Of a stretch of 64,000 nucleotides of DNA, positions 1 to 12,400 are shown piece after piece. The notes under the pieces were generated by a model, which saw only the letters and a program-made list of their open reading frames with translations, was not told the DNA's origin and searched no databases. Every line of letters starts with the position of its first letter. Within the stretch, counting starts at the first letter, position 1. This DNA is from Xiphydria camelus (Eukaryota; Arthropoda; Insecta; Hymenoptera; Xiphydriidae), in contig OY783200.1 of the NCBI GenBank assembly GCA_963678675.1, forward strand, positions 3,050,501-3,114,500, given 5' to 3'. A program made the translations under genes and the position numbers.

Positions 1-3000
1 TTAATACATTGACGCTGACGTGTTGCATTTGTTTAATATTATTGTACTTCATGGGAATAAATCTTTCCTTAGCGTTGAAAAATTGAGGTAGGTACTTACT
101 TCTAACACAGAGTTTGAATTTTCTGTCCGTTAAAAAATTAACATATTAAAAAATGATTCAATACGAGTTGTTTAAAATTGATTTCGCGATGTATACCCAA
201 ATTTACAAATTTTTCTAAAAGAGATTTTTGGAAAGAGACGCTCATCGATCTTCGCTGTCGTTATAATCGAATGGTAAAAAGAAAGCGTTATCCAGCTATC
301 ATTCTTCCAAACCAAATTCGGATATGCACTTGGGCATTTCGCAATCTCGTCAATTGTCGATGACATAATTACCATTTAGGCGAGAAGAAGGCGACGCCAG
401 AAAGTATTGCCCAATTTCCTTCTCGTCTCTTTGGACCGAAGCGTTCGTCCGATATATTTCATTTTCTCGTAACGCCATTCGCCCGTGGCGCGGTACATAT
501 TTGAATATCCGTTCGCGCTTGGTACTTTATAATCCGTAACAGATCCTTTCATTGGTCGAATATAAATCCGCTCGACGGCTCGACGATATGTTAACGCCGG
601 GAGAAAATGTCGTTCTCCGGCTGTCGATTTTTATCGCTGCGCGATTCGAAGATAGGGTGTATTTTATCGCGTTAAATATTAATTATTTATCGCCTTCCTC
701 CCCTCCCTTCGTCCATTTAGGCGTGGTTACGTAAGCGGCGCCTTGCAGTGGGGGTACTAGCGGTCGTCCGTCCCGCGCGTGTCTACCTCTATCGTGAATC
801 ATGTACAGCTCCAGCTTCGATGCGTTCTCGATAGGTAGCGCCACGCGTTGCCCTCGATGTCTAACGAACCTTTTGCGGATAAAGCAGATCTTCGAGGTCG
901 CTTATCGACGATAGCGCGGTACTCGCAGATGTCCCTCTCAGTTCCTGACACTTTGAGTCTCGTTTGAAGTTCGATTATCCGTTATATTTCGAATGAAACT
1001 CGTCATCCGAGAAAGAATTAAATATTTTTAAAAAGTTAATTTATAGAATTCTATTTCCTTCGTTAAATTTTGAAAAGTAGCATGATCTATGTCAGTAAAG
1101 AATCGTAGTGGAAATAGAGATCGATAACTAACAATGTCGATCGTTAAGATCATTGAAATCTTTTCAAACCGATTCAAAGATTTTCACTCGAGCGTTCCCC
1201 TCTACTCTCCTTTCAAATATTACTAAACAAATACGAGGACAACTATTGAGAGGCGATACCAAAGTCCGTACCCGCGCGCGCAAAGTTACATTATATACTT
1301 TCACCAATTCTCTGTTTTATTTCTTCTTAACGACCCATTGCCGAAGAAAGTCTCGGGCGCCGCTCTATGTGGCATTCACTACAGATACAATCGGAATATA
1401 TCACAGAATCAGCTGTTAGAGGTACGTTCCTCCATTGTAAAGTTGCTCTGGAGTGGAACGACGTTATTTCGATGAAATGAATGCCTTTCCATCGCACATT
1501 TCATGTAAAAGCTTCGCCTAAATTCTACTCAAGAATGATCGAAAGTATTAAGCATACTGAAACTTCTGTATAGAAGAAAGTGAAAAGAAATAGAAGATGA
1601 AGAAGATGATGAAGAAGACGAAGAAGATGATGAAGAAGAAGAAGAAGAAGAAGAAAAAGGAATGCACTGCTCCCAGATGGAATGCCCACCGGTTTGCCCC
1701 GTGTTTAAGTCCAGATATAGGCAAGAAACGGAGAATCCCCTGGGGGCGATCTTCGAACGAAGACGCCCGGAGCGACGCTACGACACATAGGAGCCCAAGA
1801 AACTTCTTGGTCTCTCATCATGGCCTCCGCACCGCCGTCCTCGCCGCGTATCGCCGTAGTGCCGGTGGAGTTGGGACGTGTACGTGTGCGGTAGTAACGT
1901 TCGCGGTCGTGCCTGTGCGCACGCTATTACACGCTGGTAGGGAGGAGAGAACAGGTAGCAACAGGTTGTGACGTCACAGGCTGCCACGCGACTCCGGCTC
2001 CATTCATGAAGGCCGAGCCGGGCCGGGGGTGGACCAGGAACTCTGGTCGATTCGTCATCGTAATTTTGCCTTTGTTTGGAGTATGATAACGGATTGAAGG
2101 AGAATGTAAGAGAGGTTATTGACCGAGTACTAAGATCACTCGTAATCGTTGCACGGGAAACATGATTATTTTGAAGAAAAGAAATGTGAATTTAACGGAA
2201 TTCGTGATTAGGTATGATGAAGGAAATATGTGCCGCCTTATCATGGGAAATATAGATCAGTTACAGGGGGGCTATACTCGTATTATTACAGAGCTGATAA
2301 ATTTGGATGAACATATCTCGAAATTTCCAAAGCCAATTAAAAACCGAACGAGGGCGATTTGAAAATGAGAAATTGCGAAAAGTCCTGCTTCGTCTTTCTA
2401 AATCAAAATTCAGAAGCTACGAAGAGAAACATCATATATATGTTCCTTCCTAAATCAGACACCAAGTGATGTGGGACTTCGTTTGGCCCCATGCTAGGGT
2501 CTGGTCCAGATTGCTACGTACAATATGAGCTTCTCCGAATCACTATTCATCTCAAACGTCATTCGTTTCTCGCGCGGTATCTTCCACCGAACCAATTTTG
2601 CATGTCGGATAAGAGCCTCGAGTAACACTACACCTACGGTCATCCTAATCTTTTTGCTGGGCTGCGCTTAATTGGTCCTTTTGATCCCGTTGGCGAGGGA
2701 GGGTGGGGAGGGGACGAGTTAATAGCATGCCTACCTATCTGACGGGATCGATTAATTATCACACTCGACCGGAGAGAATGGGGTCCATCGGATAAGGAGT
2801 TTAATAAACAGTGGGACCCCGGTGTCAACAACCTTCCACGGGTCGCGCGCCGGATACTCGCCAGGTAGTCCAGGCCTGGGAGATGATGAATGGATTAGGC
2901 CTGGGGAATACGAGGAAAATCCGGGCGTTCCATTCGTTATTGTAAATCATAAATCACTCGGAATGGATGTACAGTAGGATCCTACTCGCTCGGGATGCAG

Positions 3001-3058
3001 TCCCGTGTCTTGAATAACCTCGATGAGCAACGTCAGGTGGTAGAGCCCATTCGAACAG
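1..3058. other. Non-coding stretch, no gene recognised
   Basis: I see no exon with splice sites and no recognisable protein here. The open frames are short and have no familiar motif. The only marked sequence feature is a purine tract near 1.6 kb, listed separately. Composition alternates between AT-rich patches (1-400, 1000-1200) and CpG-rich patches (740-910, 1750-2040). Confidence 0.5.
1593..1660 (+). repeat. GAA/GAT polypurine microsatellite
   Basis: The + strand is an almost pure run of GAAGAT and GAAGAA units ending in (AAG)n. Translated, it gives a Lys/Met- or Glu/Asp-rich frame, but similar tracts recur at five other places in the window, so it reads as a simple repeat and not as coding sequence. 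Confidence 0.85.
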
Positions 3059-3185
3059 CGATTATCTCGTTACCCGTGAACTTTTCACGATTATTAGTAA
3101 TAAACTTTTTTGTAGGTCGAAACGCGAGCTTCAAAAAAGTACTGAACCAATTTCGTCGAAAAGTCCCTGGACAACGAGATATTCG
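3059..3185. mobile_element. Palindromic MITE, family A, copy 1
   Basis: The left end reads CGATTATCTCGTTACCCGTG and the right end is an imperfect reverse complement ending in CGAGATATTCG. The two halves each carry a TTTTTTGTAG / CTTCAAAAAAGT segment facing each other about the centre, so the whole 127 bp is an imperfect palindrome. The same arrangement recurs at 7.4, 8.1, 26.8 and 33.4 kb. It encodes no protein and is presumably a non-autonomous DNA transposon. Confidence 0.75.
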
Positions 3186-3201
3186 CGTCGAAAGAAAAAT
3201 A

Positions 3202-3268
3202 TCGCTGCAGCAGCAGGAAACATTGCTGCAACAACATTTCGGTTACTTGCTGCAGCGATATGATCGAA
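3202..3268. repeat. Short CTGCAG-rich repeat segment
   Basis: Motifs of the type GCTGCAGCAGCAGGAAACAT and TTGCTGCAACAACATTT lie here in mirrored order. They match the unit of the larger minisatellite at 61.1-61.45 kb. Confidence 0.5.
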
Positions 3269-3902
3269 TTCTATGACCAGATATATCACTGTACATCTTA
3301 TAAATACTTTGTTCAATTCGCCATCAAAGCGGATACTGACTTCGATCGCCCCCCAACGTCTTCATTATTTCTTCAGAGATGACACTAAGCTATACAAGCA
3401 CACGATGCATGGTACGGGATGTGCATTTCGAGTATAATATATATCCGCGATTAAGCGATGTCCTCTCGCTTATCTGGCCGTTCGTATCGGTACTTTTTTC
3501 GCGGCTACACGTGAAATTACAGCGGATCGACTTACGTTTAATGGGATATATATATAATCCCGAGAGAGAGAGAGCGTCTCCTTAGGCGAACGTGTATACA
3601 TCATGTAGACCCGCCCGGATTGGTCTCTCCTTCATACACGCGTTTCCAGCTCGTACCGTGAAAAATAGACGAGTGCGGCGACGTCTACCTCCGGGGCCAT
3701 TTGTGACGCCCGACACAGGAAGGTATAAGTAATGGTCACGCGTGTTTCTGCACGCACCAACGCACGCGTGCGTTGGGTCGCCGCGAGTCGCGCGAAGTCT
3801 ATATACGCTAATTGGAATCGATGCGTTTGGTCTCCGTTCACCATTGGGCGCGAGATGCATCTCCGCTCGGTGGGATATACGGTAAGATTCTCCAACATTC
3901 GT

Positions 3903-4991
3903 TTAACCCTCCGAGAACACGCCTATTTTTTCAGTCACGAAGAACACTTGGGGTCAATTTGACACCGTTTTTGATAGACTGATGCGATCAGCTTAAGGGG
4001 TTACGCCACCTTGACTCACCCAAAAATTACGGTTTTTCAAGAATTTTTTTTCTGAAGAATTAAAACGTTTTTATCCAAATTAAAGTACAGTAAGGTATTA
4101 TACTACTATTAAACTACAAAAAATTTTGTTTTAATTTTTTTTATTTATAAAAAATGGCGGCTTTAAAGGCGATTTACTGGAGCGCTGCGAAAATCGATGA
4201 TCGTGCGGTGGGCACGATAACTCAGTCGAGGTTTAAGTTAGAACGATGAACGAAAAAGAATTAGTTTCTGTAGCTCAAAAGCTAGCGAAATACGTAGCCG
4301 TTTTCAAAAATATGCATTTTTCACAAAATTGCGTCGATTTGAAAGGAAAAAAAGATACATATTTTGCCCTAAATTTCGTTAATTAATGTGGCATAAAAAA
4401 CGCAAATGTCAATACTTTGAAAAAACCGTACATATTTCGCTAGATAAACATATAACGAATAAAATTAAAAAAAGACTCAAGACGATTGATTGAAAATTGG
4501 CGGAGTTAGAGTGCCCACCGGTTTTTAAAATGTAGTTTTGAGAAAAACGCGTTTAAAGTTTCGCGAGAACATTAGTGCGCTTATGCACGTCACCGTTTCT
4601 ACACTTCAAAAATTGCTCTTTCACTTTAGATATCAATTTGTAACTAACGGCATATCATTTTGTATACCACACATAGAGAGTATTTTCAGCCAAAAAAAAA
4701 TTTTTTGATTTCTTGAAAATGTCAAGGTGGTGTAACCCCTTAAAAAAATTCTGGGATGTTCTTTCAACATCTTTGACTAAATTGACACGAGTAAAAAGTT
4801 CTGTTAAATTTATTTTCGTATTTTAAAAGATTGCCAAAAAAAAGAGTTTTCGAAAACGACGTAATTTACGATAAAAATCGTATTTTTTAATTATTTTTTA
4901 ATATTTCTTGCTAAAAATTATGCTTTAACGATATTTTCGATCAAACTCGAGGTTGGGGTCAAATTAGCCCCTTATGTTCTCGAAGGGTTAA
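3903..4991. mobile_element. TTAA-ended MITE (outer element) carrying a nested insertion
   Basis: The left end is TTAACCCTCCGAGAACA (3903-3919). The right end, TGTTCTCGAAGGGTTAA (4975-4991), is its reverse complement with one mismatch. A second inner match (GGGGTCAATTTGACA near 3950, GGGGTCAAATTAGCCCC near 4955) extends the symmetry. TTAA termini are typical of piggyBac-type elements; that assignment is an inference. No transposase frame is present. A different TTAA-ended element sits inside at 3993-4743. Confidence 0.7.
3993..4743. mobile_element. TTAA-ended non-autonomous transposon nested in the outer MITE
   Basis: Terminal inverted repeats of 23 bp, starting TTAAGGGGTTACGCCACC on the left and ending GGTGGTGTAACCCCTTAA on the right, differ at one position. 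The 751 bp interior is AT-rich with no coding frame. A similar-sized TTAA-ended element with related outer bases lies at 25223-25925. Confidence 0.75.
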
Positions 4992-5041
4992 CTTGCAAAA
5001 GTCAATTTTTTCGGATAAAACATCATAGTCGCTCTTTGCTA

Positions 5042-5276
5042 CACTGAGAAAAATAGCCTGGCCAATCAAACCAAAATCCTGAAGACCATAATTAAATCGT
5101 TTGGTGAAATATGGATCCTCTATCTATATTTGGTTAAAATGATCAATTTTTCGTTGGAATAACTCAAAAAATTCAGCTGAAATAACTAAAACATTTGATT
5201 AAATTGGTTACTCGTCATCTGGTAAACTCGTTTAACCAGATGCGTTTTATCAAATCAACCAAGTTCTGTTTCTCAG
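5042..5276. mobile_element. MITE with CACTGAGAAA-type ends, copy 1
   Basis: The segment begins CACTGAGAAAAATAG and ends TCTGTTTCTCAG. Its interior has repeated CCAA/TTGG-type words (AACCAAAATCCTGA, TTTGGTGAAATATGGAT). The reverse complement of its left end closely matches the right end of the element at 56121-56386 (AGGATTTTGGTT followed by TTTTTCTCACTGT), so the two are dispersed copies. Confidence 0.6.
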
Positions 5277-5837
5277 ATGCAGCGCGAACGTTCATCTCGG
5301 CGAAAGATTCAGTTCAGGTCGATCGAATCGTGCAGTAACATTTGGCGTAACGCGCCACTACGACACTACCGCGACGTTTTTACCCCGCGGGGGCATCGTG
5401 ACCCCGAGTTCCTTCGCCCCGGGGGCTGGACGGCTTCGCGAATTTCTCCCTCCCGGGCACCCCCCACCCAAAGTGGCCACGCGAGTTCATTCATGAGATC
5501 GTGGGAACGTGCCTCTCTCGGAGTGCCCCTTTACTCCTTCCCCTACCCCTCTCTCGCTCTTACCCTTCTCTTTCCCTCCTCCCCCACCCTCCCCCGGGCC
5601 CTCCTTCCACCTCCTTTACCCGACCGCTTACCTGCTCGCTCGTCCGATCGCTCTCGTCACGAGCCCCGGCAACTGGTAGAGTGGCTGCTACAAGTTGCGT
5701 CATACGTGCCGCAGGAAATCTCTGACGTATCGGCGAGTATATCCGTTCGGCGATATTTTTCGCGGGGCGAGATGGTGTTTCTCGTATTTTTTTTTTGGCC
5801 GATGTGGAATCGGGGACGCGCTTTCTCGATCTCCTCT

Positions 5838-6062
5838 ACCATATATGAGACTAAACTTAATCGCGAGAAGAGAAACTTCGATCATTGTTATCTCATTATT
5901 TATGAACTTCGGGCCTACGTCAGTACGAGACTTTGTTGTAGATTGAAATATAATCTTGAAAAAAAAGTATTGTACAAACACGAGCCAGAAGCTTATAGAT
6001 AACCAGATAACAGCGCTCCAAGTTTCTTTCCCGGCGAATAAGTTTAGCCTCGTATATTGTAT
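5838..6062. mobile_element. Palindromic element, extended subfamily B, copy 1
   Basis: The outer ends are ACCATATATGAGACTAAACT and AGTTTAGCCTCGTATATTGT, which are inverted. Inside them lies a family A-like core with GTTATCTCATTATTTATGA on the left and TAGATAACCAGATAAC on the right (about 5887-6011). A second copy with the same outer and inner parts is at 13575-13798. Confidence 0.65.
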
Positions 6063-7429
6063 GGATTTGTGATAATTTCTCGTCTTTTTTTTTTTATATT
6101 CTTTTCCTTCAGTGTATCAAAATTTGGGGAATCTTTTCTTTTTTCGAAGATTAAGTGGGAAGAGATTCCAACTCGAATATTATTGCTAATCAATAATGAC
6201 GAAGCGGTTAATATCGAATCAGCGATTTTTCCTGGTCCCCGTGGGACTTTTTTGAATCCTTTTTTTTTCCGAAGCGCTTTCGACGCACGACAGAGAGACC
6301 GACGCGGGTTTCTGGCGTTCCGATCCAGTTACTTTTGCGCCCTATTATACCAGACGACCTCTGCGTGGCCGGCAGCCGGCGGAGACATAATTGCGGCTCG
6401 TAATCATGCTGCAGTGCCTCGGGGCGGCCTCCCTCTCTCTCCCTCTTTCTCCGTCCATCTCTCCGTCCACTTCCCACCGACCTGCCCGCCGTAAGGCCCT
6501 CGCATCCCGTTCCTGGACCGTCTCTCTCTTCCCTCGGGGTGCTACCTGTCCGGTGCGCGTATCATACGCGTTATTATTCCTAGAAGATACGGCACGCCGC
6601 ACGTTTTATGGAACAACGTTTATGCACCATTTCGAGGCTCTTAACGTCGAGCGGAGAATATGAAATTTAATGTATTAAGATGGGCCGTCCATTACCGATA
6701 TTTATACCGCCTTCGGCCCCGAGGTCCCGTTCCGAAGGGGATCGGGACACCTGCGTAAGCGCGGGCGAACGCTCCCGCGTGCACCGCCGCGTTGCGTTTA
6801 TCGGCGCGCGCAGCGGGAGCCGATCCGATCGGTTGTCGATCGGTGACCGGTTGAGAAGATCGGTAATTTCATCGCGGGGGATCTATTAGGTACTTTTCTT
6901 CGGGGATACCGGCAGATCGGTATAACCGATTTATCGGTATATCTTGGTTATCTCAAGCGGGAGGTCTTTTAAAATAATACTCAGTGGAAGCTGGTATGGT
7001 TTTCTTGCTGCCATGGTCGTAAATATTATCGCATCGACTAAATATTTGCTCAACGCGCGCGCGCGTCGAGTTATCTCGCTGACATTTTCTTGCGCGCTCC
7101 GCAAAACGCGCGTTTCCACATCGATACTGCAAGTCGCACCGGTCGATCGGTTCGAAAGGATGCCAAGATCCGAGCGCAGGGACCCGTTTTCTTCCTTTTC
7201 TCGCGTATCCGTATATTTATCGACCGTGAAGAATTGCGACTGCAACACGAGCCTTTCTCACCTTTCGGCGCAGTTAAACCGCGGCTGAAAGAGTTTCGGA
7301 AGGGTTCGCCGGTATATCATCATTAAATATAAAGAGGAATCAGCAAATTTGTTAGCTCTTAACGTCAGACTATGATCAACCGGATGCGCTGATCCCCATC
7401 TCTACTCTGGAATTGCATCAAACAGTAGC
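6063..7429. other. Non-coding stretch, no gene recognised
   Basis: Contains pyrimidine-rich (6420-6530) and CpG-rich (6710-6870) DNA. I see no exon, repeat array or element with clear ends here. Confidence 0.45.
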
Positions 7430-7585
7430 GTCCACTTTAAGCACGATTATCTCGTTACCCGACAATTTTTTAGCCGATATGGTACAGAACTTTTTTGTAG
7501 CCCAAAGTGTGACCTTCAAAAAAGTCTCATACCAATATAGCCAAAAAGTGCACGGCTAACGAGTTCATCGCTGTCAAAGTGGATG
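7430..7585. mobile_element. Palindromic MITE, family A, copy 2
   Basis: The core starts CGATTATCTCGTTACCCG (7444) and ends with TAACGAGTTCATCG (7570). TTTTTTGTAG and CTTCAAAAAAGT face each other in the middle. The inverted symmetry continues outward, with TCCACTTT on the left and AAAGTGGA on the right, so the true element is probably about 155 bp. Confidence 0.7.
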
Positions 7586-8065
7586 ATCCATTCTGACATC
7601 GCTTATTTTCGCGAAGAACCTCTTTCTTGAAGAGGAACTTGACACTTGTACAATTTTCGCGAAATCCGAGAACGCGTCACACTGGAAGATAACGCGTCGA
7701 GAACCCCATTAAACGCGCATACGTCGCAGCGCCGCTGCGGGTACACGACCCGATAGGTGTAACAGCCGGTGGACGTTATAGCTCGCGGAGATGGTAGCCG
7801 GGGTAATTGATTATCTTGTAGCCCGGCGCCTTCGCCGGCCTATCCCACCTTTTACGTCCAGCTCGCCTCACCATCTCCTGCCGCGCGCGTTTACACCGGC
7901 CGTTGTCCGCCGGCGAATTCCGGGCAACGACTCCGCTTCTCGGATATCTCTCCCGCAACCTGTAGGACTCTCCGAGGTCCGGTTGCAGGGGAATGGCGTC
8001 CCTCGGGATGAGTGTCTTCTGGGTAGAGCGCAGCATCCAGTCCACGTCTTCTTTCACTTCGATCG

Positions 8066-8205
8066 TCGTTATCTCTTTGAAGGCACGTTCCAGGCTTCTA
8101 TCGATATAAGGCTTTTTTGAAGGTCACGTTGAGATCTACAAAAAAGTTCTGTGCCAACATAGGCGAAAAGTTAACGGGTGACGAGATAATCGCGATTCGA
8201 TCAGA
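8066..8205. mobile_element. Palindromic MITE, family A, copy 3
   Basis: The right end, ACGGGTGACGAGATAATCGC, is the reverse complement of the family's left end. The middle has CTTTTTTGAAGG followed by CTACAAAAAAGTTCTG. The left end (CGTTATCTCTTTGAAGG) is more diverged. Confidence 0.6.
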
Positions 8206-9422
8206 AGCGACTGCTCTGCGGTCACAGCATTGGCCCTTTCGGGTCTCGATACGTCGAAGACCGTCTTGTCGACATCCCGAATGCCATCATACGGACGGCC
8301 AGGATGGAGGTAACGACAAGAAGACGTCGGTCGTCAAAGGGGAAACTCGGCATCCTGTGCGCACTCTTTCCAGGGAACGAATTCTCGATCCTTATACAGG
8401 TATATATCCAAGAACGGGTGTACTTAAGTCGGTGCACACCCCGAAGATCCTCCTCTAACGCAGCCTCCGCAGCGGGCCGTCGTTACCGACCGAGTGCGGA
8501 GCTTCTGGTTCTCCCGGGGAGATTATAAAGATAATGGGGCCAGGATAGCAGCGTTGCAACGGTGGCGCGGCGGTCCTCGCTCCCAACAAATTGCCGGGTT
8601 CATTCATCCTCTCCTTCCGATAGAGAAAAACTAGTCTTACCACTCCGCCGCCGCTCTCGCGTCCCGCGCCGCTCGGGTTACAAAATATCGTTCGCGTTGA
8701 AGATAATAATTTCGTAACGCACTGTTTTATAATGAAGCTCGATTTGATTGCCCCGCGTGTCTCGTCTATCGCTCGCTCGGCGAGGCGGTCTTCGTCTTCT
8801 TCTTCTCCTCTTCAGGGTCCTCTTCGTCTTCTTCTTCGAGGCGAAGGGTGATACTTAGTTGCGAGGATAATGCCGAAAAAAATTAAGTCGTCTCCGAGAA
8901 TTCGACTCCTCCTCTTCGTCGTCGTCATCGTCGTCGTCGTCGTCGTCTTCTTGTATCCTCTTCCTCTCCTTCGACGTTCGCGGGAGGATGTACGGCGGGG
9001 ATAATTCGGAAGATGATCTCTTGTTTCAATCCTTTTTTTGAGAATTACATTTTCTCTTGATTCCCTTTTCTTCCTTCCTCTTCATCCTCTTCTTCAACTT
9101 CGAAAAAGAGATCTCACTGTCAAGAATAAATTCGGAAGAAGGATGCTCCCTCCCTTCTCGAATTAAACTTCCTCTTCATCTCTTCCTCGATTATGTCAAG
9201 GGTGACACATTCAGCGGTTAAAATAACCCGGAAGAAGAATCTTCCCTTCCCGTTTCGCGCTCGCAAGGTCGAACCAAATCGACGAGACAAATTTCTCCGG
9301 AGCGTCGCGCAAAACGACAGCCGAGAAGCTGCGCGCGATTCCAAAACGCGATAAGAAGCGCAACACTTCCCCGGAAAAATCCGCGCAGCACGGGATGCAC
9401 TGGATTAAATCGCGCGAGCGCT
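8206..9422. other. Non-coding stretch with pyrimidine tracts
   Basis: I see no recognisable exon. The stretch is rich in TTC/TCG triplet runs (8788-8957) and in further CTTCCTC words to about 9110. Confidence 0.45.
8788..8957 (+). repeat. TTC/GTC pyrimidine-rich microsatellite
   Basis: Two blocks (8788-8841 and 8905-8957) consist largely of TTCGTC, TTCTTC and GTCGTC triplets. Read on the other strand they would give Glu/Asp runs, but no flanking protein sequence supports coding. Confidence 0.75.
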
Positions 9423-9445
9423 CCCCCCCCCCCCCCCCCCCCCCC
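9423..9445 (+). repeat. Poly(C) run of 23
   Basis: Uninterrupted run of C on the + strand, the longest of eight C or G homopolymers in the window. The true length may differ through sequencing error. Confidence 0.9.
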
Positions 9446-12400
9446 GTATATTTGCACACACGAGATTCCGCGACGGATTTATGCAAAACCTGATTCATTG
9501 CCCCGGCTCGTTTAATAATTTCCATATTATCCAATGACTAATATGTGATTAACGCCGAGTTCAGGGAGCTTTTTTCTTCTCCCATCGTGAGCGCGAACCT
9601 GTTCCCCCCGCTGAGAAGCAGGATCTATCGATAGCGTAACGACTCGCGTATACGAGCCACGGATATCCACGTTATAGTTACCGGCTCGCCCGGTATATCG
9701 TCTACCGCCCGTAGAATCCAACGGGAGCGCATTTCCCAATAACGATAGTTTCCTGCTCGTATCGCCGCCGCAATTACGCTTTAATTAAGAGGCTCCGAAG
9801 TATTCCGAGCATATTCTTCAGCCGAGCTGGGCCCCGTAATAGCCGAGCAAAGTCGGGCGTGACATAATAACCTCGCCGTGCTACCGCAGCGCTCGGCTCA
9901 GCTGGGCTCGGTGAGCTCGTATCGCCGGGCAGCTCTACGTGATCGCTTCGATAATTGCACCCCGCAACGTGCCACCCTTAGCGGGTACCGAGCGCTCTCG
10001 ATGACTGCGGCGGCCGTGCCTCCTCCGTCCGACGATATAATCGATCACGTCGATGGGATTATGCTCGATCCGCGTTCCTTTCTTCGTGGTGGGATGCAGG
10101 ACTTGTATCACGGCACGTTTTCTTTATTTTCAGTCTCATATCGGTACGGATTATTGCAATTCGTGAGGATCTTGAAGCGCTGTTATCGCGCTATGAATTG
10201 GCGAAGCTTCTTCAGCATCGTCTTCCGCATGTTATATCGAACTTGGGGGACGAAGCAGAAATGGTGGGAAGATATCGCACCGATTTCCGAAGAGGGAATG
10301 TTTTTTCAGACTCGCGCTTCCGCCGTCTTCGGGATCGTCGCGCGTGGTGATAAACAATCGGAATACATTAACAGGAAGAGCGAGATCCTCGGTGACGACA
10401 ACTTTCGCGCCTCTTCACCGTCGAGGAAGCAGCAGTGGGTTCCACCTTGAAAACCTACCGCCGCTCCTTTCCTCTTCATCTCGATGTCGTTAACACATCC
10501 CATAAATTTGCTCGTATCGCGATCGATCACAACAAGATCTACGAGACGACCGTTTACCCCGCGCCGAAGATCCACACATTCCTGGAATCGAGAGACCTGA
10601 ACCTCGCGCCGTGACATTATCATCGTCGAGCAGAACGGCAATATCGGTGGGTGTCTTCGTTGTTACTTGGTTGCGTTTTAAAAGTTGATTCGGAAAAAAT
10701 ATGTAGGGTTGATTTCAGTCGGTTGGATTAGCCTTTCTAATTGTTCCACAGGAGCTTTCTTGGAATCGTTCAATTTTTCCTATCTTCATGTCTTCATCAT
10801 CATCATCTTCTTCTTCGTCATCCTCTTCAGCTTGTTCTTCATCATCCTCTTCATCATCTTCTTCGTCATCCTCTTCAGCTTGTTCTTCATCATCCTCTTC
10901 ATCATCTTCTTCACTATCTTCTTCTTCCACTTCGTCATCTTATCGAAAAACGGCTTCATGGATTATTGACTGCACGCGACGGTGGCTTCACAACTCGAAG
11001 CCGAGCAAAATTATTCCGCCACGACCCCAAAAGAGCTCCGCGTTCGGCCTCACCGCAGTTTCCTTCCTCCCGCGGCGCTCGTTATCACTTTTCTGTGGCC
11101 TACCTCGCCGCCGATAAATCCCCGACGCGCCATTGGCCCTGTCCGACCGTAACTCGTCGCCATTGCGAGTCCTCCGCCTCCCTTTTCCACTGCGCGACAC
11201 GGTCGAGCTGCGCATTGTCCCGCGTCTTTCCCATGTGCGGAAAATTAAAAACGGATGAGGCCTAGTCGGTCCTCGGGATCTCGCGCCAGGATATCCACGT
11301 CCGCGCGCCCACGTAAGACGATTGGTGCTTATTGTGCGCTCCATCCCACCCCGCTGCTTCCTGCCTTCCGTCAACAGAAAGCTTCATCCGGGTCTTCATC
11401 GATCAGAACCGACGTTCGTAACCCACGACATCACGAAGAGCTTATCGGTGAGTGTCAGATCGCTTCTTACGCAACTACCCCATCCCCTTCGTCTTCTCTA
11501 CTCTTCGGCATCCTTCTCTCACCCTAAAACCCGATACAGAGGCCAGTCGAGCTTCAACTCGGTCCAGGGGTCGCAACCCCGAAGAAACAGCTCCCCTGTG
11601 CTGGACCCAGCATCGATGCGTAGGAGTGACCAAGTAGACCAGTCAACAGAGGCCAGTCTCTGCCCCCTCCTCCTTCCCCCTAGCCACTTCCTCCCGACGT
11701 CTTATCACCTCTGAATCACAGGTTGCACTTGCCCGCTCGGCCGACGCTTACATATTTCACCCGCGGCAACCACTTGGACCAGTTCGACGTCCAGCAGTTT
11801 CTTATCTCGCGCGCCTTTTTTCTCTCCTCTTTCCTTCGCACCCGAGCGCGCCGCGTATCCTGGGGAAATGCGTTTCCGTCGAGGCTTTCGCGCGCACGGC
11901 GATTACGCAACGCGGCCGGAGCGGTTGAATGGTCCGCAGGTACCTCCGCGGCTTGTCTATCGGCCGGGGTGGGGGCGCGGGGGGAACGCGGAGGTGTGTG
12001 GATAAATAAATCCACGTCGGAAGTCGAACTCGACGGTCGTGGTGGATGACGAGCGTATATCCAACCTCCCTTTCCGACGCTCCTCCTCTTACGTGCGCGT
12101 GGATTTAGCTGGAAGGCATCTGGCTGACGTTTTTCTCCTCCGGGGTGATGGTCTTCTTGCTCCTCCGAACAGGGTGTCCTTTCGGGACGCGCGTCGACTG
12201 CGAAATGGATCTGGTCTCGAAGTCTCTCCTCCGTCGAGATCTTTCGCTGATCTTTTGTTCTTCTTGTCTTCCAATTTCTACGACATTTTCTAAGGTTTTG
12301 TGTATAGTTCTTCATATTTCTTTAACTTTGGTTACATTTTCTTTTTGAAAGGAAGTTTAAAACTGTTTTTTCTTTAAAAATATCAATTATTAAAAAATGT

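Noticed and set aside
5277..6002. 241-codon open frame on the + strand
   Set aside because: Begins at the edge of one MITE and ends inside another palindromic element. The middle is Pro/Leu/Ser-rich from a pyrimidine tract. No known motif.
9878..10450. 190-codon open frame on the + strand
   Set aside because: Residue composition is less biased than most, but I recognise no domain, see no splice sites that link it to a partner, and opposite-strand frames overlap it.
10715..10930. Acidic Glu/Asp-rich minus-strand frame
   Set aside because: Produced by a hexamer microsatellite of a type that recurs at several sites; the flanking residues are not recognisable.
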